From assembly GCA_905214105.1 (NCBI GenBank), contig CAJMKK010000010.1, forward strand, positions 1-54,897: a stretch of DNA of 54,897 nt. The letters run 5' to 3'. How positions within the stretch are numbered: position 1 is the stretch's first letter; every line of letters starts with the position of its first letter. The translations under genes were made by a program, and so were the position numbers. Below the pieces are notes generated by a model. The model saw only the letters and a program-made list of their open reading frames with translations, was not told the DNA's origin and searched no databases. Shown here piece after piece: positions 23,313 through 31,942 of the stretch. The stretch comes from an uncultured bacterium. Lineage in GTDB: Bacteria > Actinomycetota > Coriobacteriia > Coriobacteriales > Coriobacteriaceae.

Positions 23313-24914
23313 TTAGCCCAGACGCGGGAACAGCGGCTCGCCCTTCTCAACGGGCTGACCACCGGCAAGCAGGCCCCAAGTGCAGATGCCCTTGAGGTCG
23401 TCGCTCGTGGCCTCGTCCTCGCAGGACAGGCGGCGCAGGGCCTCGGCAGAAGTCTGGGGCATGAGCGGCATCAGCAGGTGAGCGGCAATGCGGATGGCCT
23501 CGAGCAGGTTGTAGATCACAAACGCCAGCTCGTCAGCCTTGGCCTCGTCCTTGGCAAGCGCCCAGGGCTCGGAGTCCTCGATGTAGTGGTTGGCGGTATG
23601 GATGAGCTCCATGACCTCATCCTTGGCTCCGCCGTAATCGAGCATGTCCATCTTGGCCATGTAGCGCTCGACCAGACCATCGGCGATCTTTGCCAGCGGG
23701 TTATCGAACGCGTCGGCAGACGCCGGTTTAGCCGGGGCGCAGCCGTCAAAGTACTTTGCGCTCATGTTGAGCGAGCGCGAAATGAGGTTGCCCCAGCTGT
23801 TGGCCAAGTCGGCGTTGTAGACCTGCTCCATGCGCTCGAAGCTGATGGCGCCGTCGGTACCGGGCACCACGTCGGTCATAAAGTAGTAGCGATAGCCCTC
23901 GACACCCAGCATGTCGATGACATCCTGCGGAGCGATGGCGTTGCCACGGCTCTTGGACATCTTCTCGGCCTTACCGGTCTCGGCATTGCGCACGGTCAGG
24001 AAGCCGTGGGCAAAGACGTGCTCGGGCAGGGCTTCGCCGATGGCCATGAGCATGGCGGGCCAAATGACGCAGTGGAAGCGGATGATGTCCTTGCCCACGA
24101 TGTGGAACTGCGCGGGCCAGCGATAGGCCAGCTCGGCACGTGCCTCGTCGGTGTCGACACCGTAGCCGACGGCCGTCATATAGTTGAGCAGCGCATCGAA
24201 CCACACGTAGGTCACGTGGCCCTCGTCAAACGGGACCTGAATACCCCAGTCAAAGCTCGTGCGGCTCACGGAAAGGTCGTTGAGGCCACCCTCGACAAAG
24301 CTGCGCACCTCGTTCATGCGGAACGCGGGCTCAACAAAATCGGGGTGCTCGTCATAGAGCTTGAGCAGCTTATCCTGGAACGCAGAGAGCTTAAAGAAGT
24401 AGGACTCCTCCTGCACGCGCTCGAGCGGACGGTGGCAATCGGGGCACAGGTGCTGACCGACGCTGCCGTACTCTTCGTCACCCTTCTGGACCTGCGTATC
24501 GGTAAAGTAGGTCTCGTCGGGCACGCAGTACCAGCCGTCATAGCTGCCCTTATACAGGTAGCCGGACTCCTTCATGCGCTCCCACAGATACTGCACCGCA
24601 TGATGCTGGCGCGGCTCGGTGGTACGAATGAAGTCGTCGTTGGAAATCTCGAGCTTGCTCCAAAGCTCCTTGAAGTGCGGAGCCTGGCTGTCGGTCCACT
24701 CCTGCGGCGTCATGTTGTGCTTGGCTGCAGCCTCGGCGACCTTCTCGCCGTGCTCGTCCATGCCGGTCAGGAACTTAACGTTATAGCCGGCGGAACGGCG
24801 ATAGCGAGCCTGAACGTCGGCGATGATGGTGGAATAAGCCGTGCCCAGGTGTGGATCGGCGTTGACGTAGTAGATGGGCGTCGTGATAAAGAACGAAGGC
24901 TTGCTTTGATCCAT
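23313..24914 (-). CDS. metG: Methionine--tRNA ligase
   Basis: Class I aminoacyl-tRNA synthetase that charges initiator and elongator tRNA-Met. The 533 residues contain the HIGH-type motif PHLGTAYSTI near residue 22, a CPDCHRPLE segment in the connective domain, the KMSKSRGN loop, and the anticodon-binding helical domain at the end. It lacks the extra C-terminal EMAP-like tRNA-binding domain found in many bacterial MetRS proteins. The ATG at 24914 has GGAGGACAAACCCC upstream. It follows rsmI by 69 bases. Confidence 0.97.
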   Translation of the reverse strand: MDQSKPSFFITTPIYYVNADPHLGTAYSTIIADVQARYRRSAGYNVKFLTGMDEHGEKVAEAAAKHNMTPQEWTDSQAPHFKELWSKLEISNDDFIRTTEPRQHHAVQYLWERMKESGYLYKGSYDGWYCVPDETYFTDTQVQKGDEEYGSVGQHLCPDCHRPLERVQEESYFFKLSAFQDKLLKLYDEHPDFVEPAFRMNEVRSFVEGGLNDLSVSRTSFDWGIQVPFDEGHVTYVWFDALLNYMTAVGYGVDTDEARAELAYRWPAQFHIVGKDIIRFHCVIWPAMLMAIGEALPEHVFAHGFLTVRNAETGKAEKMSKSRGNAIAPQDVIDMLGVEGYRYYFMTDVVPGTDGAISFERMEQVYNADLANSWGNLISRSLNMSAKYFDGCAPAKPASADAFDNPLAKIADGLVERYMAKMDMLDYGGAKDEVMELIHTANHYIEDSEPWALAKDEAKADELAFVIYNLLEAIRIAAHLLMPLMPQTSAEALRRLSCEDEATSDDLKGICTWGLLAGGQPVEKGEPLFPRLG

Positions 24915-24983
24915 GGGGTTTGTCCTCCAGAAAAACGTTGCATACAGGGGATGATTCTAGCGCAAGGGCTGGATATCCTCCAT

Positions 24984-25862
24984 CTATTGCATATCGAGCA
25001 CCATGGCATAGACATCGCGCTTGCGGCGCGAATACTTCTGAGACAGGCGCTTGGCCACCGCAGAGGCGGGCTCCCCCTCCTCGAGCGCGGTGCGGATATC
25101 CTCGCGCAGGGCCTCGTCGGGATCCGCTACCGCAGCGCCAACCGGCGCGATGCCGGCCTCCTCATCCTCGCTCGGCGGCGCGATGACCAGCGCAATCTCG
25201 CCCTTTACCTCGCCGCGAGCACGCAGCTCCTCGGCAAGCTGGTCAGCGGGCCCGCGCAAGACCTCCTCGTGCAGCTTGGTGAGTTCGCGGCAGACGGCAA
25301 CCTCACGCTGGGGAAAGACCTCCGCCACGGCCTCGAGCGTCGCCACGATGCGATGTGGAGACTCGTAGAAGATGAGTGCGCCGGGCACCACGGCAAGGCG
25401 CTGCAAACGGCGCACACGGTCGCCGTGCTTTCGGCCCAAAAAGCCCTCGAAGAAAAAATGCTCGCAGGGAATGCCGGACGAAACAAGCGCCGTGACGCAA
25501 GCAGAGGGCCCGGGAATAACTTCGACGGGCAAATCGGCCTCACGCGCCGCCTCGACCAGCGCCTGGCCGGGATCGGACACGCTCGGCATGCCGGCGTCCG
25601 AGGCAAAGGCGAGGGTCTCCCCCGCCAGCAGACGGTCGACCAGGCCGGCAGCGCGGCTAGCGATCACATTCTCGTCGCAACGGACAAGCGGCTTGGAAAT
25701 GCCCAGGTGCATCAGCAGCTTTGACGTCACACGCGTGTCTTCGCAGCAGATGACATCGGCAGCGGCAAAGGCCTCGCCAACGCGCGGGGACAGGTCACCC
25801 AGGTTGCCGATGGGCGTGCCGACCACATAGAGTTTGCCCGTATGGGCGCTGTTTTGCGTCAT
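24984..25862 (-). CDS. rsmI: 16S rRNA (cytidine1402-2'-O)-methyltransferase RsmI
   Basis: SAM-dependent methyltransferase acting on the ribose of C1402 in the 30S decoding centre. The 292-residue product starts with the diagnostic LYVVGTPIGNLGDLSPR and has CCEDTRVTSKLL, ALASDAGMPSVSDPG-like (LAFASDAGMPSVSDPG) and FFEGFLGRK segments of the tetrapyrrole-methylase fold. A C-terminal helical extension ends the protein. It begins six bases after the GH5-like gene stops, so the two may share a transcript that continues into metG. Confidence 0.96.
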   Translation of the reverse strand: MTQNSAHTGKLYVVGTPIGNLGDLSPRVGEAFAAADVICCEDTRVTSKLLMHLGISKPLVRCDENVIASRAAGLVDRLLAGETLAFASDAGMPSVSDPGQALVEAAREADLPVEVIPGPSACVTALVSSGIPCEHFFFEGFLGRKHGDRVRRLQRLAVVPGALIFYESPHRIVATLEAVAEVFPQREVAVCRELTKLHEEVLRGPADQLAEELRARGEVKGEIALVIAPPSEDEEAGIAPVGAAVADPDEALREDIRTALEEGEPASAVAKRLSQKYSRRKRDVYAMVLDMQ

Positions 25863-25868
25863 ATCAAC

Positions 25869-26930
25869 CTATTCAATCATGCCGCGCTCGAGCGTACCGA
25901 GCGCCGCGCGGGCGTCCCATGCTGCAATGCGCTTCTCGGTCTTCCACGTTTGGAAGAACCAACCGGCAGCCGGCGCAAACGAAGCCAGCTGGTTGGCGAT
26001 AAACACGCGCTCGTAGGCATTGCGGCCCTCGGGCGTAACCGACGAGTTGGCAAAGATTGCCGCACCCGACCATTCGCCCACCAGCACGGGGAACCCCGTC
26101 GAAATCGCCTCTTTGAGCTCGCGCTTGTTACGCGAAATCGCCGTCGTCAGCCCGCGGGGGCTCGTGATGTCGAGCGCATGCTCGTCGCGGTAATGGTACA
26201 GGTGAAGGTCCATATAGACGTTCTTGTACTTGGCGCCGCGCATAAAATGCTTCCACTCGCTGGGATACCCCGAAGACGAGAAGACGACGATCTTGTCCTC
26301 TGGCATATACGAACGGACGAGCTCATAGGCATCGCGATAGAAGTTGCGCAGGTAGTGAGCCGGAATGCCATCCGTCATGGTAAAGAGGCTCTTGCGGACG
26401 CTCATCTGCGGCGTGTCCAGCAGCTCGATGCCCAGCAGGCTCTCGGCCTCGCCGTAACGCTCGGCCAAGCGCTCGAGCACGTCGAGCGCGACATGACGGC
26501 CGTTGGTGGACGAATGCCACTCGGCAACAGCCTCCGGCGTGGTGGGCGAATCGTTGGAATCGCCCTGACCACCTGGCACTGTCGCCAGGTCGAGCAGAAC
26601 ACGGATGTTGTACTTGGCGGCCCACTCAATTGCGCGATCGATGTAGTCGACAACCGAGATGTAGGACGCATCGGACTCCTGCGAGCCGAAGGCATACCAG
26701 GGCACCGGCAGACGCACGGCATTGAGGCCAATCTGCGCCATGCGGCGAAAATCGTCCTCGCTCACAAACGTTTCGTAATGACGGCGCATGCGCTCGTTAT
26801 AGGCGGCGGTGCCCATAGCCTCCTGCAGCTCGGCCGCGTTGGATGCACCGGTCGCTGCATACAGCGACGGGGTCACCCAAGGCTCGGGAATAAACCAGCC
26901 AGAGAGATTAACGCCGAGTATCCTCTCCAT
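25869..26930 (-). CDS. GH5-like (exo-1,3-glucanase type) protein with altered active site
   Basis: A 353-residue TIM-barrel protein related to family GH5 exo-beta-1,3-glucanases: GVNLSGWFIPEPW at the start, GLNAVRLPVPW, DLHLYHYRD and the nucleophile motif VLVGEWSGA (Glu286). However, the acid/base motif usually read GIELLNEP is GIELLDTP here (Asp172-Thr173), and the usual DLHGAPG is DLATVPG. The catalytic acid/base and a conserved histidine are therefore missing, and activity may be lost or changed. There is no signal peptide, so it appears cytosolic. The ATG at 26930 is preceded by AGGGGGC; longer readings lack a ribosome-binding site. Confidence 0.82.
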   Translation of the reverse strand: MERILGVNLSGWFIPEPWVTPSLYAATGASNAAELQEAMGTAAYNERMRRHYETFVSEDDFRRMAQIGLNAVRLPVPWYAFGSQESDASYISVVDYIDRAIEWAAKYNIRVLLDLATVPGGQGDSNDSPTTPEAVAEWHSSTNGRHVALDVLERLAERYGEAESLLGIELLDTPQMSVRKSLFTMTDGIPAHYLRNFYRDAYELVRSYMPEDKIVVFSSSGYPSEWKHFMRGAKYKNVYMDLHLYHYRDEHALDITSPRGLTTAISRNKRELKEAISTGFPVLVGEWSGAAIFANSSVTPEGRNAYERVFIANQLASFAPAAGWFFQTWKTEKRIAAWDARAALGTLERGMIE

Positions 26931-27093
26931 CACTGCCCCCTTCGAATCATGCAGGTCGAGCCTGCATCGTATTGCATAGGAAAAGTATCGTTTTGAGTAT
27001 ACCCGCGCGTGCGGACAGGCGAGCGAACGGTCTGAAAAGTGGCGCAAAAGCGGGAGGAATGTCTGGGATGCGTTTTCCGCAGAGCCCTCGATA

Positions 27094-27123
27094 AAAGAAA
27101 AGGACCCCTTTGCAGGGGTCCTA
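27094..27123 (-). terminator. Terminator of tRNA-Phe
   Basis: On the minus strand AGGACCCC-TGCAAA-GGGGTCCT is followed by TTTTCTTTT, 12 bases after the tRNA. This locus has no multi-hairpin element. Confidence 0.8.
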
Positions 27124-27135
27124 GTCAATTCAAGG

Positions 27136-27208
<73 letters not shown>

Positions 27209-27240
27209 ATTTGAGGTGTGCCTTGTTTCAAGGCTTGATT

Positions 27241-27268
27241 AGTATAACCAAGGACGCGTTCCGGTCAA
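27241..27268 (-). promoter_or_regulatory. Promoter of tRNA-Phe
   Basis: Minus-strand TTGACC (27263-27268) and TATACT (27241-27246) with a 16-base spacer. Confidence 0.7.
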
Positions 27269-27331
27269 CCGAGAATTTTAAAAAAGTTTTTGAGCACAGC
27301 CTCGGTTCTATAAATCGGCACGTCAGAGGCA

Positions 27332-27619
27332 TCAGCCGGCAGCAAGAAGTTTTTCGCTCAGAGCCGCACGGGCAAACTCACTTGGCGTCATCCCCTCGGC
27401 AGCCGCCCGTCGACGAATGGCCTCCTTCATTCCCAGAGGAATCTTGACCGACAGCGTTGCCGTCCCCTCGCCTGAGAGCGGGGGCCGTCCATGCACGATC
27501 CCACCAACGGTGTGTTCGCCATCCGGAAACTCTCCGCGCTCGTACGACTCGCACCACGCGTCAATCATTTCATCCGTTACAACCTGACCATTAGCAGCCG
27601 TATACGTCTTGCCCATCAT
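27332..27619 (-). CDS. Ribbon-helix-helix-type protein (putative orphan antitoxin)
   Basis: A 95-residue protein. The C-terminal 45 residues (ATLSVKIPLGMKEAIRRRA, then GMTPSEFARAALSEKLL) have the beta-strand plus two-helix pattern of a CopG/Arc-type DNA-binding domain. The N-terminal half (YTAANGQVVTDEMIDAWC) resembles linker segments of antitoxins in this class. No toxin gene is adjacent: tRNA-Phe lies downstream and the Tad operon end lies upstream. It may be an orphan antitoxin or a plain repressor. The first of two adjacent ATGs has GGAAGGGG upstream. Confidence 0.7.
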   Translation of the reverse strand: MMGKTYTAANGQVVTDEMIDAWCESYERGEFPDGEHTVGGIVHGRPPLSGEGTATLSVKIPLGMKEAIRRRAAAEGMTPSEFARAALSEKLLAAG

Positions 27620-27729
27620 CGACCCCTTCCGTCAGGTGCTTTTTAGAGTTGGGATGGATCTCAACATCCATGCATCTTCTCCTCCATCTTACCCAATTTC
27701 GTATGACGAAAGTCCACTGTCGCCAATTC

Positions 27730-28089
27730 TTAAGCCGGCACGCGTTGGAGAGCAGAGGTCGAAACAACGATTGAAGGACGCTCTAGTACGGCCCAGGCGC
27801 CGGGGCAGGAGCACATACGCCAGGGACGTACGTTTTCGTAGCGCGCGAGGATATTGCCGTCGCGATTGATGAAGGCGATGTCGATGGGATAGGCCATAAA
27901 ACACGTATGGACCGAAGAGCAGCGTGGAAACGCCATGACGAGCGGCAGGCCGTTGGCGGCAACCGGACGCCGTCCCAGCATGCCGCGCAGGCGCACGACA
28001 AACGACTCCGCCACCGCAAACTCGGCCGGCGTCCAACCCAGCCTGTTGAGTGCCCGCGCGTAGGCGATGTAGGACGAGACCGCGGTCAC
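27730..28089 (-). CDS. DUF192 family protein
   Basis: A 119-residue protein of the DUF192 family, a small beta-rich fold of unknown function. Its core contains AESFVVRLRGMLGR, the family hallmark PRCSSVHTCFMAYPIDIAF, and DGNILARYENVRPW. Here it is the last gene of the Tad pilus operon. The GTG start at 28089 overlaps the stop of the preceding minor pilin gene (ATGTGA), so the two are translationally coupled. DUF192 genes also accompany pilus or secretion clusters elsewhere, but a role in pilus assembly is only inferred. Confidence 0.85.
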   Translation of the reverse strand: MTAVSSYIAYARALNRLGWTPAEFAVAESFVVRLRGMLGRRPVAANGLPLVMAFPRCSSVHTCFMAYPIDIAFINRDGNILARYENVRPWRMCSCPGAWAVLERPSIVVSTSALQRVPA

Positions 28090-28562
28090 ATGACCACCCC
28101 CGGACGCCATGGATCGACCGTCACCGCGCGCTCGTGCGACAACGTTGTCGGCGCCCCCAGCGAAACGCCAGCGATGCTGAGAGAAGTCGGCCACGGCTCA
28201 TAGTGCATGGTGCAGGTGTAGGTCCTAAACGTACCGGATAGGGAGAGCAGGCCACCATCCGATGCCTTCGCGCCTTGCTCGCTCGACACTTCGATCCGCA
28301 AGTCATAGCCTTCCATGGCATTCAGAATTTGAGTCTGAACCGTCGCCGAGGCATCGGCAGAGCTTTCGTCGCCCTCCCCCTCCGACGCCACGGCGTGCGC
28401 CAACACGATGTCGGGTACCACGCGGTCGAAGCGCGCGACAGCGCTGGCAAAGATCATGACGTTGTACACGATGAGTGCCAGCACCAGCAAAACGGGCGTA
28501 ACCACCGCCATCTCCACCGTCGCTTGGGCGCGCTCCTCGCGCAGACGCATGCGGATACTCAT
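28086..28562 (-). CDS. TadE/TadF-like minor pilin
   Basis: A 158-residue pseudopilin of the Tad system. A short basic leader ends in REERAQATVEMAV, with the glutamate expected at the fifth position after prepilin processing. A hydrophobic helix (about 20-42) and an extracytoplasmic domain follow. TadE/F-type proteins initiate or cap Flp pili. Its start overlaps the last base of the TadG-like gene and its end overlaps the DUF192 start, marking a tightly coupled operon end. Confidence 0.85.
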   Translation of the reverse strand: MSIRMRLREERAQATVEMAVVTPVLLVLALIVYNVMIFASAVARFDRVVPDIVLAHAVASEGEGDESSADASATVQTQILNAMEGYDLRIEVSSEQGAKASDGGLLSLSGTFRTYTCTMHYEPWPTSLSIAGVSLGAPTTLSHERAVTVDPWRPGVVM

Positions 28563-30715
28563 TACGACCCACCGCCCAGAGCGCCAACCAGCGTGGCAAC
28601 ATCGACGGTGAGTGGGATGGAGCCGCCGCCGGGCAGAGGAATCTCCGCAAGCGTGAACACCGTACCGCTAATGGTGCGTTCGACTTGATATTCCAACGCC
28701 TCGCAAAGCGCCTTGGGATCGGTCACGCCCAACGGAATACTTCGCAGCTTGTCTTGCGCTTGAGAGAGACCAGCAATGTCAGACCCCGGACTCTTAATGA
28801 CGTTGGCGGAATCGGTCAGCACTGGCTTTCGCAGGCGCAAGTCGCACGGTTCCAGACCCAACGCCGCCATGGACGCCGAAACGGTATCGCCGAGCCACGA
28901 TGCGATGGAACCCAACGCGCCGCTGCCCCCTCCTAGGCCTTTAATCATCTCGTCCATAAGTTCGTCGGCCGAACCTTGGATATCACCGTATCCTACGAGC
29001 AGCCGTCCCCAAACATCCATGACGCCGTCGAGCACGCCGGCAACGCCGCCCGAGCGTTCCTTCAATGTCGAGAAAAATCGCGAAAGCACGTTGTTTTGCG
29101 CCGTCGCCTCATCGGGTGCCAACACCGCGGCAGAGATAGCACCGCGATCGCCGAGCCTGACTGCCGTGCTAAACGAAGAGTTGAGCTCATCGGGGCTCGA
29201 GATGGCACCCGAAACCGCAAGGGCAACTACGCCGTTGCGACCGGGCGGAGCGATACGCGGACGCTCGCCCGAAAGCGCTTTGATGGCCTGGTCAAACGCA
29301 TTGCTCGCACGGTCGGTCTCGTCTTCGGTCTGACGTTCGAGCTCGAGCTCTTTGTTGCGGCATTCGACGTAGTCTTCCAGGGCGTCTTTAAACTTGTCAA
29401 AGTGATACTCGAAGCCGTTTTCGATAGAGGTTGAAGGCGCCGCAACAGCACCAAGCGACGAAACGCCAAAATGGCATTTGCTGCATTTATCCTGTCCATC
29501 GTAATCGGCAACCGAAGCAAATCCGCTCGGCGTCCCTTTCTTATAGTTAGGGCAGGTCGTCCCGTAATGCAGATACGCCTTGTCATCGTTCACGCTCGTC
29601 GGCCACACCGCATCGGTATAGAGCTCCGTCGCCCGAACCTCATCAGAGTTGCGCGGCAACAGTGGAATATAGGAGGAAACCCTGTCTCCGTTCTCGGTTA
29701 TATATGCCCGATCGACCTCCGCACTCGCATAGGTATAAAACGCCTTACGCGCCGCAGACTCTGCCCTCATCTCGACACTCGAGCCGTGGGGCTTCTCATT
29801 TGTCAGACGCCAATGGTAGTAGTCCTTCGCGCGATCAAGGGCAACTTGAGGCTCCCACGTAACGCTCGAAGCGTAATGCGGATTTTGAACACCGGAGAGA
29901 TCCGTTAGGCTTTTCGCGCGCTCCCACATACACGAACAGCTGCCGACCGAACCTTTATCCGATCCACCGCAATCCGCTAGCCAGGCACGCTCCTTTGCCT
30001 TCGCCGTCTCCTCCGATGCTTTTTGTAGCTCCTCGGCCGCGCGCTCCAGATCTTCCGACGCATCTTTAATGGCATCGGTCGAGATCTCGGAACCCTCGAG
30101 CGCAACAAAATCAGACTCGGATGTCCTGGGCACGGCAAGCGCCGTACCGGTATAGGTCACACTATCGGTATCCTGCGCCGACACCGCCTGCGTGGCACGC
30201 GCGGCGATCAGATACGGCAGAGCCGTCTCGATTTTCTGTAAGCCTTCCGATGCGCTTTTGGCAAACTTGTTGCGCGTTTTAATGATCTCAATCCCGGTGC
30301 CGACCATATTGCCGGCAACTGGTTCGGCACCCGGGATGAGGATGGCGACCAGGCCCGTCCCGATTGTGGCAAACCCCGCCAGCCCCAGACTCAAGATGCT
30401 CGCATCAACCACCGTGGCAGCCGTGTGATAGGACGACACTACGTTGGCACCCGCCAGCGCGCCGCTATCGGCCGCCACCTGGGTATCCCCGGCACGCGAC
30501 ATGCTCCATATCGCCGCGGTCGACGAAAACAACAACGTGAGCACCACTAGGATGACCACGGCAGAAGAAAGCGTGGTGTAGGCACCGTCTTCGATAAACA
30601 GGTCGATACCGGCGCGGCCCATAAAGCCGCCTCGCTTGCGATGGCAGCTCGGACGGCGCGTCAAAACGCATCTAGACCAGAAACGCTTAATCCCATGTAG
30701 CAATCCACGAATCAT
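28562..30715 (-). CDS. TadG-like pilus assembly protein
   Basis: A 717-residue protein with an N-terminal membrane helix (TTLSSAVVILVVLTLLFSS) preceded by a basic segment. The helix is followed by QVAADSGALAGANVV, the hallmark of TadG-type proteins. The large exported part has a long helical coiled-coil stretch (EDLERAAEELQKASEETAKA) and about nine cysteines in pairs (CSC, CSKC). No von Willebrand A domain is obvious. The start is set at the ATG at 30715, which has GGAGGGAG upstream and lies within the end of the preceding TadE gene. It lacks the AQxTVE processing motif of its neighbours. Confidence 0.82.
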   Translation of the reverse strand: MIRGLLHGIKRFWSRCVLTRRPSCHRKRGGFMGRAGIDLFIEDGAYTTLSSAVVILVVLTLLFSSTAAIWSMSRAGDTQVAADSGALAGANVVSSYHTAATVVDASILSLGLAGFATIGTGLVAILIPGAEPVAGNMVGTGIEIIKTRNKFAKSASEGLQKIETALPYLIAARATQAVSAQDTDSVTYTGTALAVPRTSESDFVALEGSEISTDAIKDASEDLERAAEELQKASEETAKAKERAWLADCGGSDKGSVGSCSCMWERAKSLTDLSGVQNPHYASSVTWEPQVALDRAKDYYHWRLTNEKPHGSSVEMRAESAARKAFYTYASAEVDRAYITENGDRVSSYIPLLPRNSDEVRATELYTDAVWPTSVNDDKAYLHYGTTCPNYKKGTPSGFASVADYDGQDKCSKCHFGVSSLGAVAAPSTSIENGFEYHFDKFKDALEDYVECRNKELELERQTEDETDRASNAFDQAIKALSGERPRIAPPGRNGVVALAVSGAISSPDELNSSFSTAVRLGDRGAISAAVLAPDEATAQNNVLSRFFSTLKERSGGVAGVLDGVMDVWGRLLVGYGDIQGSADELMDEMIKGLGGGSGALGSIASWLGDTVSASMAALGLEPCDLRLRKPVLTDSANVIKSPGSDIAGLSQAQDKLRSIPLGVTDPKALCEALEYQVERTISGTVFTLAEIPLPGGGSIPLTVDVATLVGALGGGS

Positions 30716-31223
30716 AATCTCCCTCCAGCCATTCGGGACGTGATTGATACGAGACATCGACCTTGAGCTCAACGTAGCCGCCCTCGGCGGTACCACCCAT
30801 AGCCTGCGCAAACGCACCGATCACAGGCAACGGCCTGACCTCGCCGGAAACGGACACGGACGAGACGCCACCCGCACCGGCCCGACCAAGCTCGATATTC
30901 CACGACAACGGCCCGCCGGCATGAAAGATCGAAACGTTGGGCACCGCGGCAAGCCGGCGGCGGGTGAACTCCTTAAGATCGTCGTCCTCCGCCGTCGTCG
31001 TGGTCATGAGCCGCGCGGTCTCGGCGGCGGCAGACTCCATGACCGCGCGCGTATAGAGCAGGCACACCGGTTGCAGTGCGAGAAGGATGAGCGTCAGAAA
31101 CGTCGGCAGCAAAAAAGCGGCCTCGACCGTAGACTGCGCCCGGTCCTCGCGCGCGATATCAATACAACGCGATGTCCTTAGCGCCCGCAGCGGCGTCGAT
31201 AACCGACGTCGAGGCAACGCCAT
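30687..31223 (-). CDS. TadE-like minor pilin
   Basis: A TadE family pseudopilin: a leader ending REDRAQSTVEAAF, a hydrophobic helix (LPTFLTLILLALQPVCLLY) and an extracytoplasmic domain of about 110 residues. The start is uncertain. The nearest in-frame ATG (31223) has no ribosome-binding site and overlaps the previous gene by 65 bases. An ATT codon at about 31166, ten bases after AAGGA, would give a leader of the same length as in the sister pilins (IDIAREDRAQ). The 3' end overlaps the start of the TadG-like gene. Confidence 0.78.
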   Translation of the reverse strand: MALPRRRLSTPLRALRTSRCIDIAREDRAQSTVEAAFLLPTFLTLILLALQPVCLLYTRAVMESAAAETARLMTTTTAEDDDLKEFTRRRLAAVPNVSIFHAGGPLSWNIELGRAGAGGVSSVSVSGEVRPLPVIGAFAQAMGGTAEGGYVELKVDVSYQSRPEWLEGDYDSWIATWD

Positions 31224-31377
31224 GGGATGCCGCCCGCTCAACCAGCGCCGCCAAGCGTCCATCGGTGCCAGCACGCCAAAGTCCCACAATCGCCAGCACG
31301 ATCGATAACAGCGCCACCGTGACGATGGCGTATTCGACCGTCGCCTGGGCAGATTCCTCACGCAGAACGCCATGCAT
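31159..31377 (-). CDS. Small TadE/Flp-type pilin-like protein (72 aa)
   Basis: A 72-residue protein with a very short leader (MHGVLREESAQATVEYAIV) that matches the processing site of the Flp pilin in the same operon. A hydrophobic helix (about 19-34) and a 38-residue tail follow. Its size lies between Flp pilins and TadE, and it may be a second pilin or a minor subunit. It starts one base after the preceding gene ends, with GGAGGGATCGTGAA upstream. Confidence 0.8.
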   Translation of the reverse strand: MHGVLREESAQATVEYAIVTVALLSIVLAIVGLWRAGTDGRLAALVERAASHGVASTSVIDAAAGAKDIALY

Positions 31378-31378
31378 T

Positions 31379-31942
31379 TCACGATCCCTCCTTTGCGCTT
31401 ATTGTTTGCGGGACCAGACGCACGGCGCGCAGACGACACGAAGCATCGCCAGCATCCGCGGCAACCGTCACCATATCGACCCAGCCGCGCCCATCGCGCA
31501 CGATGGCGCCCCATACGTTGCCCTTAATATCGAGATAGCCGCTCAGGGCGAGCTGGGCCGTTGGCACCTCGCGGTAGGCGCGTAACATATCCGCCGCCGC
31601 CTCGGTCATCGGTCGGTCCTCGGACCATGCAAGCCGGACCGCAATCGCGTTGTCCTCAGGCGAATCCGTCGCAGTGCCAGACCGCTTGTCGAGCGTCCGC
31701 AGAAAGGTTTGCGCCGTGACAGCAACATCCGAATCGTCCGCATCTCGCATCTCATCTTTTTGAGACGCCACCGCCGAATCTGAGCCCGAATCGAAGGCGG
31801 CCCCAGGACGCTGCTGCCGCGCGGCGTTTAGCCCCCAAACCGCCACTGCCACCGCCACAACCACACAGGCAAACACCAGCAGTGCGCCGGCAGGCCGCCT
31901 ACCCTCTACAGGCTGTTGATGCCCTCGCTGATAGCGTTCCAT
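31379..31942 (-). CDS. Membrane-anchored hypothetical protein of the Tad operon
   Basis: A 187-residue protein with one N-terminal membrane helix (LLVFACVVVAVAVAVWGL, about 21-38). A disordered Ser/Asp-rich linker (about 45-75) and a globular extracytoplasmic domain of about 100 residues follow. I do not recognise the domain. Its place between the Flp pilin and the small pilin gene suggests a pilus assembly factor. The start overlaps the 3' end of the Flp pilin gene by 37 bases. Confidence 0.75.
   Translation of the reverse strand: MERYQRGHQQPVEGRRPAGALLVFACVVVAVAVAVWGLNAARQQRPGAAFDSGSDSAVASQKDEMRDADDSDVAVTAQTFLRTLDKRSGTATDSPEDNAIAVRLAWSEDRPMTEAAADMLRAYREVPTAQLALSGYLDIKGNVWGAIVRDGRGWVDMVTVAADAGDASCRLRAVRLVPQTISAKEGS

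Noticed and set aside
23250..25724. 824-codon plus-strand open frame opposite metG and rsmI
   Set aside because: It spans two clear housekeeping genes and their gap in antisense, and the composition is typical of antisense reading of biased codons.
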